DNA from: Gemmatimonadaceae bacterium | GTDB taxonomy: Bacteria; Gemmatimonadota; Gemmatimonadetes; Gemmatimonadales; Gemmatimonadaceae | Direction of reading: 5' to 3' | Length of the DNA: 64,000 nt | NCBI GenBank assembly: GCA_025929535.1 | Contig: JAICLZ010000009.1 | Coordinates: 1-64,000 of the forward strand | In this document: positions 54,409 through 62,920 of the stretch, one piece after another | How positions within the stretch are numbered: the stretch's first letter is position 1 | How the letters are laid out: each line of letters opens with the position of its first letter | The notes under the pieces: model-generated | What the model was told of the DNA's origin: nothing | What the model saw: only the letters and a program-made list of their open reading frames with translations | The model's database searches: none | Position numbers and translations under genes: made by a program

Positions 54409-56093
54409 GTGCAATCATGACGGACGCGCCGGCCGGTGCGCGCCCCGTGCGCGCCCCGCGCGGCCGCACCCTCTCCTGCAAGGGATGGCAGCAGGAAGCC
54501 GCGCTCCGCATGCTCATGAACAATCTCGATCCCGAGGTCGCGGAGCGGCCGGATGATCTCGTGGTCTATGGCGGCACGGGAAAGGCCGCGCGCAACTGGG
54601 AGTGCTTCGATGCGATCGTGCGCTCGCTTCGCGCGCTCGAGAACGACGAGACCCTGCTCGTGCAGAGCGGGAAGCCGGTGGCCGTGTTCCGCACGCACGC
54701 GGGCGCGCCGCGCGTGCTGATTGCCAATAGCAATCTCGTGGGACGCTGGGCGACGTGGGATGTGTTCCGCGAGCTCGAGCGCAAGGGGCTCACGATGTAC
54801 GGGCAGATGACCGCGGGCTCGTGGATCTACATCGGCTCACAGGGCATCCTCCAGGGAACGTTCGAGACCTTCGGCGCCGTCGCGCGCCAGCACTTCGACG
54901 GCTCGCTCGCCGGCCGCTTCGTGCTCAGCGCCGGGCTCGGCGGCATGGGCGGCGCGCAGCCGCTCGCCGCCACGATGCAGGGCGCGGCGTTCCTCGGAGT
55001 CGAGGTCGATGAGGCGCGGATAGCCAAACGCGTCGCGAGCGGGTACTGCGATCGCAGCACGCGCAGCCTCGACGAGGCGCTGGCGTGGATCGCGGCCGCG
55101 CAGCAGTCGCGCGACGCACTCTCAGTGGGGCTCGTCGGCAACGCGGCCGAGGTGCTGCCCGAGCTCGTGCGACGCGGCGTGACGCCGGACGTGCTCACCG
55201 ACCAGACGAGCGCGCACGACATGCTGAACGGCTACGTGCCGAAAGCCATGTCGCTCGCGGACGCGGCGGCGCTTCGCGCGAGCGATCCCGCCGCGTACCT
55301 CGCGCGGGCGACGGCGAGCGTCGTCGAGCACGTCTCCGCCATGCTTCAGATGCGTGCCCGCGGCGCGATCACCTTCGATTACGGCAACAACATCCGCACG
55401 GTGGCGCACGACGCCGGGCTCGCGCACGCCTTCGATTTTCCGGGCTTCGTGCCGGCGTACGTCCGGCCGCTCTTCTGCGAAGGGAAGGGTCCGTTCCGCT
55501 GGGTCGCGCTGTCCGGCGATCCGAAGGACCTCCATCGCACCGACGAGCTGATCCTCGAGCTCTTTCCGGATGACCATCAGCTCGCGCGCTGGATCACGCT
55601 GGCGCGCGAGAAAGTGCACTTTCAGGGACTCCCCGCCCGCATCTGTTGGCTCGGCCAGGGCGACCGCGCGAAGTTCGGCGCGGCGCTGAACGATCTCGTG
55701 GCGAGCGGCGAGCTGTCGGCACCGATCGTCATCGGCCGCGATCATCTCGATACGGGATCGGTGGCATCGCCGTTCCGCGAGACCGAAGCGATGAAGGATG
55801 GCAGCGATGCGATCGCCGACTGGGCGATCTTGAACGCGCTGCTCAACGTCGCGAGCGGCGCGAGCTGGGTGTCGTTCCATCATGGCGGCGGAGTGGGCAT
55901 CGGGAACTCGCTCCACGCGGGCCAGGTGATCGTGGCCGACGGCACGCCCGAGATGCGCGAGCGGCTCCAGCGCGTGCTCACGAACGATCCCGGCATCGGC
56001 GTGGCCCGTCACGCCGACGCGGGCTACGGGATCGCGATCGAGACGGCGGCCGCGCACGGGATCACGCTCCCGATGCTCGCTCCGCGCGAGTAG
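54405..56093 (+). CDS. hutU: Urocanate hydratase
   Basis: Converts urocanate to imidazolonepropionate using tightly bound NAD as electrophile. The 562-residue protein has [21 protein letters not shown] near the start, [15 protein letters not shown], the NAD-binding [20 protein letters not shown] stretch, [15 protein letters not shown], and [20 protein letters not shown]-like [17 protein letters not shown] 54405 overlaps hutH; ATG 54417 is an alternative. The radical SAM gene follows after 10 bp. Confidence 0.97.
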   Translation: MSAIMTDAPAGARPVRAPRGRTLSCKGWQQEAALRMLMNNLDPEVAERPDDLVVYGGTGKAARNWECFDAIVRSLRALENDETLLVQSGKPVAVFRTHAGAPRVLIANSNLVGRWATWDVFRELERKGLTMYGQMTAGSWIYIGSQGILQGTFETFGAVARQHFDGSLAGRFVLSAGLGGMGGAQPLAATMQGAAFLGVEVDEARIAKRVASGYCDRSTRSLDEALAWIAAAQQSRDALSVGLVGNAAEVLPELVRRGVTPDVLTDQTSAHDMLNGYVPKAMSLADAAALRASDPAAYLARATASVVEHVSAMLQMRARGAITFDYGNNIRTVAHDAGLAHAFDFPGFVPAYVRPLFCEGKGPFRWVALSGDPKDLHRTDELILELFPDDHQLARWITLAREKVHFQGLPARICWLGQGDRAKFGAALNDLVASGELSAPIVIGRDHLDTGSVASPFRETEAMKDGSDAIADWAILNALLNVASGASWVSFHHGGGVGIGNSLHAGQVIVADGTPEMRERLQRVLTNDPGIGVARHADAGYGIAIETAAAHGITLPMLAPRE

Positions 56094-56103
56094 CGCGCGG
56101 CGC

Positions 56104-57084
56104 ATGCTCAGCGCGCGCTTCAAGCCGTGGCACGTGCCGCTCTTCGCGGCGAAGTACGCGTACCTGCACGTGCGGCGCTTCCCGGTGCTCGTGCACTTCG
56201 AGGTCACGATGCGCTGCAACGCGCGCTGCGACTTCTGCGACTACTGGAAGAACGGCGCGGATGCGACGCGAAGCGATGCGGCGAGCTACGCCGAGGCCGC
56301 GCGGTACTTCAACCCGGTGATGATCACCTTCACGGGCGGCGAGCCACTGCTGCGGCGCGACCTCGAGGAGCTCATCTCCGCCGTGGCGCGGGCGATTCGC
56401 GTTCGCTACCTGGCGATGATCACGCATGGCGCCATGCTCACGCCCGAGCGCGCGCGATCGTTGTGGGACGCGGGGCTCAACCAGTTCAACATCTCGCTCG
56501 ACTACCTCGACGAGCGTCACGATGTGGCGCGAGGCATCCCCGGGCTCGCGGCGAAGATTCTCGACACCGTGCCGCGGATGCGCGCGAGCGGAATCGATGG
56601 CATTCGCTTCAACACCGTGATCAAGCGGTCGAATCTCGATCAGCTCGTGCCGATCGTGCGCTGCGCCCAGGAGCTCGGGATCGGCGTCTCGTTCAGCACG
56701 TACACCGACGCGAAGAACGGCAATACCAGGCATCTGGTGACCCGCGGCGAGCAGCAGCATCTGGAGGAGGTCGTGCGCGAGTTGCTGGCGTTCAAGCGCC
56801 GCAGGCGTGGCGTGATCGTAAGCTCGGATCATTACCTCGAGCAGGTGCCGCGCTATTTCAGCGGTGAGATGAACGATTCGTGCAACTCCGGCGTGCGCAC
56901 GATTCACATCGATCCCGCGGGGCAGGTGCGGCGCTGTCCGGATTTCCCGGCGGACTTCCACTGGCGCGACTTCAAGCGCTACACGCCGATTCACTGCAAC
57001 GCGTGCTACTACGCGTGCCGCGGCGAGGCGCAGGCGCCGCTCACGATTGCGCGCGTGCGCGACGTGATGGCGACCGCGCAGTGA
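56104..57084 (+). CDS. Radical SAM protein with C-terminal SPASM/twitch-like cysteines
   Basis: A 326-residue enzyme of unknown reaction sitting between hutU and hutI. The radical SAM cluster motif CNARCDFC is at residues 38-45, followed by FTGGEPLLRRD for SAM binding. The C-terminus holds a cysteine set at residues 260, 278, 298, 301 and 305 (CNSG, RRCPDF, CNACYYAC), resembling an auxiliary 4Fe-4S site of SPASM or twitch proteins. No peptide precursor gene is adjacent. ATG 56104 is used. Gaps of 10 and 7 bp tie it to the hut operon, so a role with histidine or an imidazole compound is a reasonable guess only. Confidence 0.85.
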   Translation: MLSARFKPWHVPLFAAKYAYLHVRRFPVLVHFEVTMRCNARCDFCDYWKNGADATRSDAASYAEAARYFNPVMITFTGGEPLLRRDLEELISAVARAIRVRYLAMITHGAMLTPERARSLWDAGLNQFNISLDYLDERHDVARGIPGLAAKILDTVPRMRASGIDGIRFNTVIKRSNLDQLVPIVRCAQELGIGVSFSTYTDAKNGNTRHLVTRGEQQHLEEVVRELLAFKRRRRGVIVSSDHYLEQVPRYFSGEMNDSCNSGVRTIHIDPAGQVRRCPDFPADFHWRDFKRYTPIHCNACYYACRGEAQAPLTIARVRDVMATAQ

Positions 57085-57091
57085 TGCTGCC

Positions 57092-58360
57092 GTGACGCTG
57101 CTCTTCGTCAATGCGAAACAGGTCGTCACGTGCACGGGCGCGCCGCGCGCGCGCGTGGGCGCGGAAATGCGCGACTGCGACGTGCGTACCGGAGTGGCGG
57201 TCGCGGTGGAGGGCGAGCGCATCGCGGCGGTGGGCCCACGCGCGGAGATCGAGCGCGCGTGCGCGGGAGCGTCCGTGATCGATTGCGCGGGCGCGGTGCT
57301 CACGCCCGGACTCGTGGACTCGCACACGCATGCGATCTTCGGAAGGGCGCGCTACGAGGAGCAGGAGCTGCGCGCCGCCGGCGCCGACTACATGGCGATC
57401 GCGCGGCAGGGCGGGGGCATTCACGCTTCGGTGCGCGACCTGCGCGCAAGGGATGCGGGCGAGCTCCTGGCCCTGGCGCGGCCGCGCCTCGAGCGACTCG
57501 CCTCGTACGGGACGACCACGGTGGAGGTGAAGTCGGGGTACGGTCTTTCGATCGAGGACGAGCTCAAGATGCTGCGCGTGATCGGGCGGCTGTCGGCAGA
57601 GCTGACGATGCGAATCGTGCCGACGTGGCTGGGTGCGCACGAGATCCCGAAGGAGGCGCGCGCCACCCCGGTCGCCCGAGCCAGTTATGTCAAAATGCTT
57701 CGCCGAGAAATGCTCCCGCTCGTCACGAACGAGCACCTCGCGACCTTTGCCGATGTCTTCTGCGAGCCCGGCGTCTTCACCATTGCCGAGAGCCGCGACC
57801 TCCTCATCGCTGCGCGCGACGCAGGGCTGAAGCTCAAGCTTCACGCGGATGAGCTCGCGCCATCCGGTGGCGCCGAGCTGGCGGCCGAGCTCGGGGCCAC
57901 CTCCGCTGACCATCTTGCCGCCATCTCGGCCGCTGGCATCCGTGCGCTCGCGTCGTCGGGGACGGTCGCGACGCTTCTCCCCGGCACGATGCTCTTCCTC
58001 GGGAAGGGCACTCGTCCGCCCGCGCGTGCGTTGCTGGACGCCGGTGCGGCGGTCGCGCTCGCGACCGACTTCAACCCTGGCACCTCTCCCACGCCGAACC
58101 TGCCGTTCATTCTCACGCTCGGCGTGAGTGAGCTGCACATGAGCGTTTCGGAGGCGGTGCTCGCGGCGACGGTCAACGGAGCGGCGGCGCTTGGGCTTGC
58201 CGCGGAGACCGGTCAGCTCGCGCCCGGCTACTCGGCGGACCTGGCGCTATTCGAGATCGAGGACATCCGTGAGTTGCCGTATTGGTATGCAGACCGTCGT
58301 TGCATGGGGACGTGGGTGCGTGGCAAAGCTTGTCACTCTAGCCACTTACCCATAACTTGA
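57092..58360 (+). CDS. hutI: Imidazolonepropionase
   Basis: Hydrolyses imidazolonepropionate to N-formimino-glutamate. The 422-residue amidohydrolase has the metal motif DSHTHAIF, the substrate block RYEEQELRAAGADYMAIARQGGGIHASV, VEVKSGYGL, the second metal residue in KLHADELAPSGGAELAAELG and ATDFNPGTSPTPNLPF. The start is GTG 57092. The 12-residue Ala/Arg-rich insertion near the start is not typical. HutG or HutF for the final step is not in the window, so the pathway's end lies elsewhere. Confidence 0.96.
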   Translation: MTLLFVNAKQVVTCTGAPRARVGAEMRDCDVRTGVAVAVEGERIAAVGPRAEIERACAGASVIDCAGAVLTPGLVDSHTHAIFGRARYEEQELRAAGADYMAIARQGGGIHASVRDLRARDAGELLALARPRLERLASYGTTTVEVKSGYGLSIEDELKMLRVIGRLSAELTMRIVPTWLGAHEIPKEARATPVARASYVKMLRREMLPLVTNEHLATFADVFCEPGVFTIAESRDLLIAARDAGLKLKLHADELAPSGGAELAAELGATSADHLAAISAAGIRALASSGTVATLLPGTMLFLGKGTRPPARALLDAGAAVALATDFNPGTSPTPNLPFILTLGVSELHMSVSEAVLAATVNGAAALGLAAETGQLAPGYSADLALFEIEDIRELPYWYADRRCMGTWVRGKACHSSHLPIT

Positions 58361-58420
58361 TTAGGCTGCCGCGCCCGCGGCGCGAAGCGGCCGCCCTGCC
58401 TTGGAGCTCTCCACGCGCTG

Positions 58421-61273
58421 ATGCCTGACGTCGCCAAGCTCAAGAAGCGAGCGCTCGAATACGAGCAGAAGAAGCAGTTCGACAAGGCGCTGGACACCTA
58501 TACGCAGGTCCTGGCGGAGCTGGATGAGCACGTCGACGAAGCCGACGTTGCCCTCTACAACCGTGTGGGAGATCTGCTGTTGCGGCGTGGCGACGTCAGC
58601 GAGGCGGTGGATCACTACGAAAAGGCCGTCGACCTGTACACGGATGGCGGGTTCTTCAATAACGCCATCGCCCTCTGCAACAAGATCCTGCGTAATGCCC
58701 CGGGCCGGAACTCGGTCTACTACAAGCTCGGCAAGATCAGCGCGCGCAAGGGGTTCATCAACGACGCCAAGCAGAACTTTCTCGAGTACGCCGACCGGAT
58801 GCAGAAGTCCGGTCAGCTCGAGGAAGCCTTTCGGGCGCTCAAGGAGTTTGCGGATCTCTGTCCCGATCAGGACGACATCCGCCTGATGCTCGCCGACCAG
58901 CTCGTGCGCAAGGATCGGAAGTCCGAGGCGATCGAGCAGCTGCACGCGCTCTACGAAAAGTTCTCCGCCGAAGGTCGCAGCGCTGAAGCGCGTGCGACCG
59001 TGGATCGCATGAAGGCGCTCGACCCGGAGCTCGAGCCAAAGGAAGCGGTGCGCGCCCCGCCCGCGAAGGGGCGCGATCTCATTTTCCTCGATGTGAACTA
59101 CGATGAGCCCGCGCGCCCGATCACCTCGAGCGTGCCGGTCGTCGCTCCGGAAAAGCCGAAGATACAGTGGACGGTCGAGCATCCGACCACCCCCTCGGCC
59201 ACGCCGGCGGTCGCCATCGAGATGCCGAAGATCGAATCCGACGAGGACATTCTCATCGATCTCGACCACGCGCCGCATTCCGATGTCGTGCCGCTTACCG
59301 GATTGTCGCCTGGTTCACTCGTGTCCGATGGCGATGCGATAGGCGGGGAGGACTTCGTAAGCAACGTGGATGTGGGCTTCATCACGGGCTTCGAGGAGAG
59401 CACGCTCGCTGACGACCTGTCCGGCGCGCATGTCGCCCCGCTCGAAGGTCTGGAGCCGAGCTCGCAGCTCGATCCGTCCGCTGCCGATGCGCCTTCGCCA
59501 CCTGCCGACGTTCCGTCGATGCTGGCGGGGATGGAGCTCGAGAGCGTGCCGCTGGAGCTTCCCTCGCTCGAAATCGAAAACGTGACGCCCTCGGGCGGCG
59601 AGCTCCCGATGCTCGACGTGCCCGTCGACGAAGCGGGGAATGAAGACGCTTCGCCTGGCGGCTCGCTGACCTTCCTCTCGATCGATGCCGGATCGGAGGT
59701 ATCCGCACTTCCCGAGATCGAAGGCGACTTCGGCGATTCGTCGCTCGACGTGGAGCGCTCGCCGACACTCGAGCTGGATCCAGTCGTTCCCGATGGCGGG
59801 CCGCCGCTTCCCATGCTCGACATCGATGCGGCGGACACCGCTGCATCCGATCGCGAGCATGCGCTTTCTGGTCTCCCGATGCTGGACGAGGAGGAGCCCG
59901 CACCGGCGCCGGCGGAGTCGCTTCAGATCGAGGAAGATGCAGAGGACGACGATACCGTCGAGCTGCTGTGGCAGACCGAGGCCGCTGATTCCCCGCAGCC
60001 GATCGTGCCGCTCGTGCCTCGCGCATCGCCGACGCCGGCGCCCGCGGCGCCCGTGGTGCCCGTGGTGCCGGTGCTCAGTCGTGCCGAACAGCTGCGGCTC
60101 GATGTCGCGCACGCGCCGGCTTCGTGGGATCTGCACCGTCAGCTCGCGGAAGCGCTGCTCGAGCAGGGCGACAGGGCGGGAGGCATCACGGAGCTCGAGG
60201 CCACGATGTTCGGCTACGAGCGCGAGGGGAATCTCGCGGCGGCGAGCCGCAGCGCCGATGAGCTCATTCGCGTCGAGCCGGACTCGGTGCGCTACCACCA
60301 GAAGCGCGTCGAATACGCCGTGCGCGCGAACGACAAGGCGCAGCTCGTCGATGCGTATCTCGCACTCGCGGAGAGTCTCTTTCGAAGCGGGCAGCTCGAC
60401 AAGTCGCGCGCCGTATACGGGCGAGTGCTCGAGCTCTCGCCCGCGGATGCGCGAGCCTCGTCCGCGTTGCGCGAGCTCGGCCTCGACATGGACGCGCCGG
60501 AGGTGGTGAGCGTTGCCGCCGAGAAAGTGCCGGAGCCGCACGTCGAGTCGCGGCACGTGGCTCCGGAGCCAGTCGCGCCGGAAGCGCAGCACGTGCCGCT
60601 CGCGATCGAGGTCGAGCGCACGTCGAGCACGCTGCCGATCGACGAAGAGCTCTTTGCAGCGCTCGAAACGGCACTCCCCGAGCCGCCGCGCACGTCCGCA
60701 CCGGTGCCGCCGCAGCGGCCGCCGATCGCACCTTCCGGAGATGAAAGCTTCGTCAATCTTTCGGATTGGCTGCGCGACGAGGAGCCGCCCAAGAGCACGC
60801 GCATGGTGTCCGCGGGTGAAGAGGAGCCGCAGGAGCAGCAGGACTTCGCGGAGATGCTCACCAAGTTCAAGCAGGGCGTCACGTCCAATGTCGACGACAC
60901 CGATCACGAAAGCCACTACGACCTCGGCGTCGCCTACAAGGAAATGGGACTGCTCGATGAGGCCATCAGCGAGTTCCAGAAGGCGTTGCGTGGAACCGAG
61001 CAGCGCGTGCGTACGTACGAAGCGCTGGGGCAGTGCTTCGTCGAGAAACGGCAGTATCAGATTGCCATGACGATCCTGCTGCGTGCGCTGAACGACGCGG
61101 GCGCCAGCGACGACACGCTCGTCGGCGTATTATATCTGCTGGGCTATGCGTCCGAGTCGCTGCAGAAGTGGGAGGATGCGGTGGGCTACTACGAACGTGT
61201 CTTCACCGTGGACATTCAGTTCCGCGACGTCGGTGATCGCCTGTCGGCCGTCGAGCGCAAGGCAGGGAGATGA
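58421..61273 (+). CDS. Large TPR protein with a long acidic linker
   Basis: A 950-residue protein of unknown function with no signal peptide, so probably cytoplasmic. The N-terminal 210 residues are TPR repeats (EYEQKKQFDKALDTYTQVL, YNRVGDLLLRRGDVSEAVDHYEKAVDLYT, YYKLGKISARKGFINDAKQNF). A low-complexity acidic region (about 225-545) carries three LPMLD motifs at residues 395, 463 and 485. More TPRs follow from 560 (LHRQLAEALLEQGDRAGGITEL), then a Pro-rich piece and TPRs at the end (HYDLGVAYKEMGLLDEAISEFQKAL, LGQCFVEKRQYQIAM). It is likely a scaffold. A polyprenyl synthase gene overlaps its stop by 4 bp. Confidence 0.8.
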   Translation: MPDVAKLKKRALEYEQKKQFDKALDTYTQVLAELDEHVDEADVALYNRVGDLLLRRGDVSEAVDHYEKAVDLYTDGGFFNNAIALCNKILRNAPGRNSVYYKLGKISARKGFINDAKQNFLEYADRMQKSGQLEEAFRALKEFADLCPDQDDIRLMLADQLVRKDRKSEAIEQLHALYEKFSAEGRSAEARATVDRMKALDPELEPKEAVRAPPAKGRDLIFLDVNYDEPARPITSSVPVVAPEKPKIQWTVEHPTTPSATPAVAIEMPKIESDEDILIDLDHAPHSDVVPLTGLSPGSLVSDGDAIGGEDFVSNVDVGFITGFEESTLADDLSGAHVAPLEGLEPSSQLDPSAADAPSPPADVPSMLAGMELESVPLELPSLEIENVTPSGGELPMLDVPVDEAGNEDASPGGSLTFLSIDAGSEVSALPEIEGDFGDSSLDVERSPTLELDPVVPDGGPPLPMLDIDAADTAASDREHALSGLPMLDEEEPAPAPAESLQIEEDAEDDDTVELLWQTEAADSPQPIVPLVPRASPTPAPAAPVVPVVPVLSRAEQLRLDVAHAPASWDLHRQLAEALLEQGDRAGGITELEATMFGYEREGNLAAASRSADELIRVEPDSVRYHQKRVEYAVRANDKAQLVDAYLALAESLFRSGQLDKSRAVYGRVLELSPADARASSALRELGLDMDAPEVVSVAAEKVPEPHVESRHVAPEPVAPEAQHVPLAIEVERTSSTLPIDEELFAALETALPEPPRTSAPVPPQRPPIAPSGDESFVNLSDWLRDEEPPKSTRMVSAGEEEPQEQQDFAEMLTKFKQGVTSNVDDTDHESHYDLGVAYKEMGLLDEAISEFQKALRGTEQRVRTYEALGQCFVEKRQYQIAMTILLRALNDAGASDDTLVGVLYLLGYASESLQKWEDAVGYYERVFTVDIQFRDVGDRLSAVERKAGR

Positions 61274-62274
61274 CCGCGTTCGTTCCCGCGCGTCCGACGC
61301 TCACGCCCACGCTCGCCGACATTCAGGTTCCCGTTCGCGCGCGCCTCGATCGCGTGACCGAGGATCTGCGGCGCATCATCCTCGCCCAGCTGCCGCTGAT
61401 CGATGAGGTGAACAGCCACCTGTTGCTGATGAAGGGCAAGATGTTTCGCCCGACGCTGGTGCTGTTGGCGAGTGCCGTCGAGGGCAGCGAGGAGCCCCGT
61501 GCGACGACGCTCGCGGCGATTCTGGAGCTCGTGCATCTCGCCACGCTGGTGCACGACGACTCCGTGGATCATTCCGCGCTCCGGCGGGGCATGCCCACGG
61601 TGAACTCGCTCTTCAGTCACCAGGTGTCGGTGATCATGGGCGATTTCCTCTACTCGCGAGCGGTGGTGGAGCTCGTGCGCGCGAGCGATCTCGAGGTGTT
61701 GCGCGTGCTCTCGGATGCGACGAATGCGATGACCGTCGGCGAGATGCGCCAGCTCACCGCGCTCGATGCGCTCGGCTTCACGGAGAATGACTACGAGACG
61801 CTCATTCGCTCGAAAACGGCGTCGCTCCTCTCCGCCGCGTGCGAGATCGGAGCGCTCGCGGGTGCGCGCTCGCGGCGCGCCGCGCTCGCCCGCTACGGCG
61901 AGCGGCTCGGCATGGCATTCCAGGTGGCTGACGACCTGCTCGACTACACGTCCGACGAGCGCGTGACCGGCAAGCCGTGCGGACTCGATCTGCGCGAGCA
62001 CAAGGTCACGCTGCCGCTGATCGCTGCGCTGCGAACGATGTCCGAGCCGGAGCGGCGCGAAGTGGACGCGTTGTTCGACACGCCCGAGCCGCGCGAGGAG
62101 CAGATCGCCCGCGTGGTCGAGATCGTCAGCGACCGCGGCGGGCTCGACTATGCGCGCCGCCGCGGCGACGCGTATGCTCGCGAGGCGGAGTTGGCGTTGG
62201 TTGATCTTCCCGATACCCCGGCGCGCGGCGCCCTGCACGACGCGATTGCCTATGCCCTCGACCGAAGCCAGTAA
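61270..62274 (+). CDS. Trans-polyprenyl diphosphate synthase
   Basis: Builds long isoprenoid diphosphates, probably for the quinone side chain, from IPP and a shorter allylic primer. The 334-residue protein has the first aspartate-rich motif DDSVD at residues 96-100 and the second, DDLLD, at 221-225, with the Arg-rich stretch RRGMPTVNSLF and GEMRQLTA between. Product length is set by residues before the first motif and cannot be safely read here. ATG 61270 overlaps the TPR gene by 4 bp, and its stop overlaps the next gene. Confidence 0.93.
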   Translation: MTAFVPARPTLTPTLADIQVPVRARLDRVTEDLRRIILAQLPLIDEVNSHLLLMKGKMFRPTLVLLASAVEGSEEPRATTLAAILELVHLATLVHDDSVDHSALRRGMPTVNSLFSHQVSVIMGDFLYSRAVVELVRASDLEVLRVLSDATNAMTVGEMRQLTALDALGFTENDYETLIRSKTASLLSAACEIGALAGARSRRAALARYGERLGMAFQVADDLLDYTSDERVTGKPCGLDLREHKVTLPLIAALRTMSEPERREVDALFDTPEPREEQIARVVEIVSDRGGLDYARRRGDAYAREAELALVDLPDTPARGALHDAIAYALDRSQ

Positions 62275-62555
62275 TGCCCCCACGTGGATCTTCCAAGCAC
62301 CGCCCAGGGTTTCATGCAGTCGTACTTGTCATAGGTTTCATTGTTGGTGGGCTGATGACGCAGGTTGCCCGCCGCTTCCTTCCCGCCGGTGCGGTCAAGG
62401 AGTTTCTCACATCAGGGGTCACACCGCAGGTGGGTGCGGTTCCGATCGATCTGATCATCATAAAATTCGCCATCGGGCCAGTGGCGCTGGACGTGTCTCT
62501 GCTCAGCTTTCTGGGAGTGCTCGTGGCCTATCTCATCGCGCGTTCGCTTTTCTAG
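62274..62555 (+). CDS. DUF4321 family small membrane protein
   Basis: A 93-residue protein with two hydrophobic segments (FHAVVLVIGFIVGGLMTQVA and VALDVSLLSFLGVLVAYLIA) and a short polar N-terminus, matching the DUF4321 pattern. ATG 62274 overlaps the synthase stop by 1 base (TAATG). It lies 9 bp before tatA. No function is known; co-transcription with tatA may be meaningful. Confidence 0.78.
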   Translation: MPPRGSSKHRPGFHAVVLVIGFIVGGLMTQVARRFLPAGAVKEFLTSGVTPQVGAVPIDLIIIKFAIGPVALDVSLLSFLGVLVAYLIARSLF

Positions 62556-62564
62556 GGGGTACGT

Positions 62565-62822
62565 ATGTTCGGTCAGCTGGGCTTCGGCGAGATTCTCATG
62601 ATCATGGTCGTCATCCTCCTCCTCTTCGGCGCGAAGAGGATTCCGGAGGTGGCGGCATCGTTCGGCAAGGGCATCAAGGAGTTCAAGAAGAACATCAACG
62701 ACGTCACACACGAAGTGACGACGCCGGCGCGCACGGACACGCTTCGCGCCGAGGCGCCGCGCCCGATCGAGAACGCGCCCGTCGCGGATGATCATCCGGA
62801 GCCGCGCCGCCTGATTCAGTAG
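62565..62822 (+). CDS. tatA: Twin-arginine translocase TatA/TatE-type subunit
   Basis: Pore-forming partner of TatC. The 85-residue protein has the conserved membrane helix and hinge [42 protein letters not shown] region, followed by a short amphipathic helix and a charged, Pro-rich tail. It lies 14 kb from tatC. A strong terminator follows 21 bp downstream. TatA is more likely than TatB because of the Phe-Gly hinge and length. Confidence 0.95.
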   Translation: MFGQLGFGEILMIMVVILLLFGAKRIPEVAASFGKGIKEFKKNINDVTHEVTTPARTDTLRAEAPRPIENAPVADDHPEPRRLIQ

Positions 62823-62843
62823 CGGAGCGATCCTCGGATGCGG

Positions 62844-62886
62844 AGCGGGGCGGCACCAGTGTATCGGCGCCGCCCCGCTGCTTTTT
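62844..62886 (+). terminator. Intrinsic terminator after tatA
   Basis: A perfect 11-bp stem (62844-62854 with 62869-62879) around a 14-nt loop, followed by GC and five T residues. It also lies between convergent genes, tatA and the minus-strand isomerase, and may serve both directions. Confidence 0.88.
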
Positions 62887-62920
62887 CATCGCGCGACGAG
62901 CGCGCGCTCCTGATGCCGGG

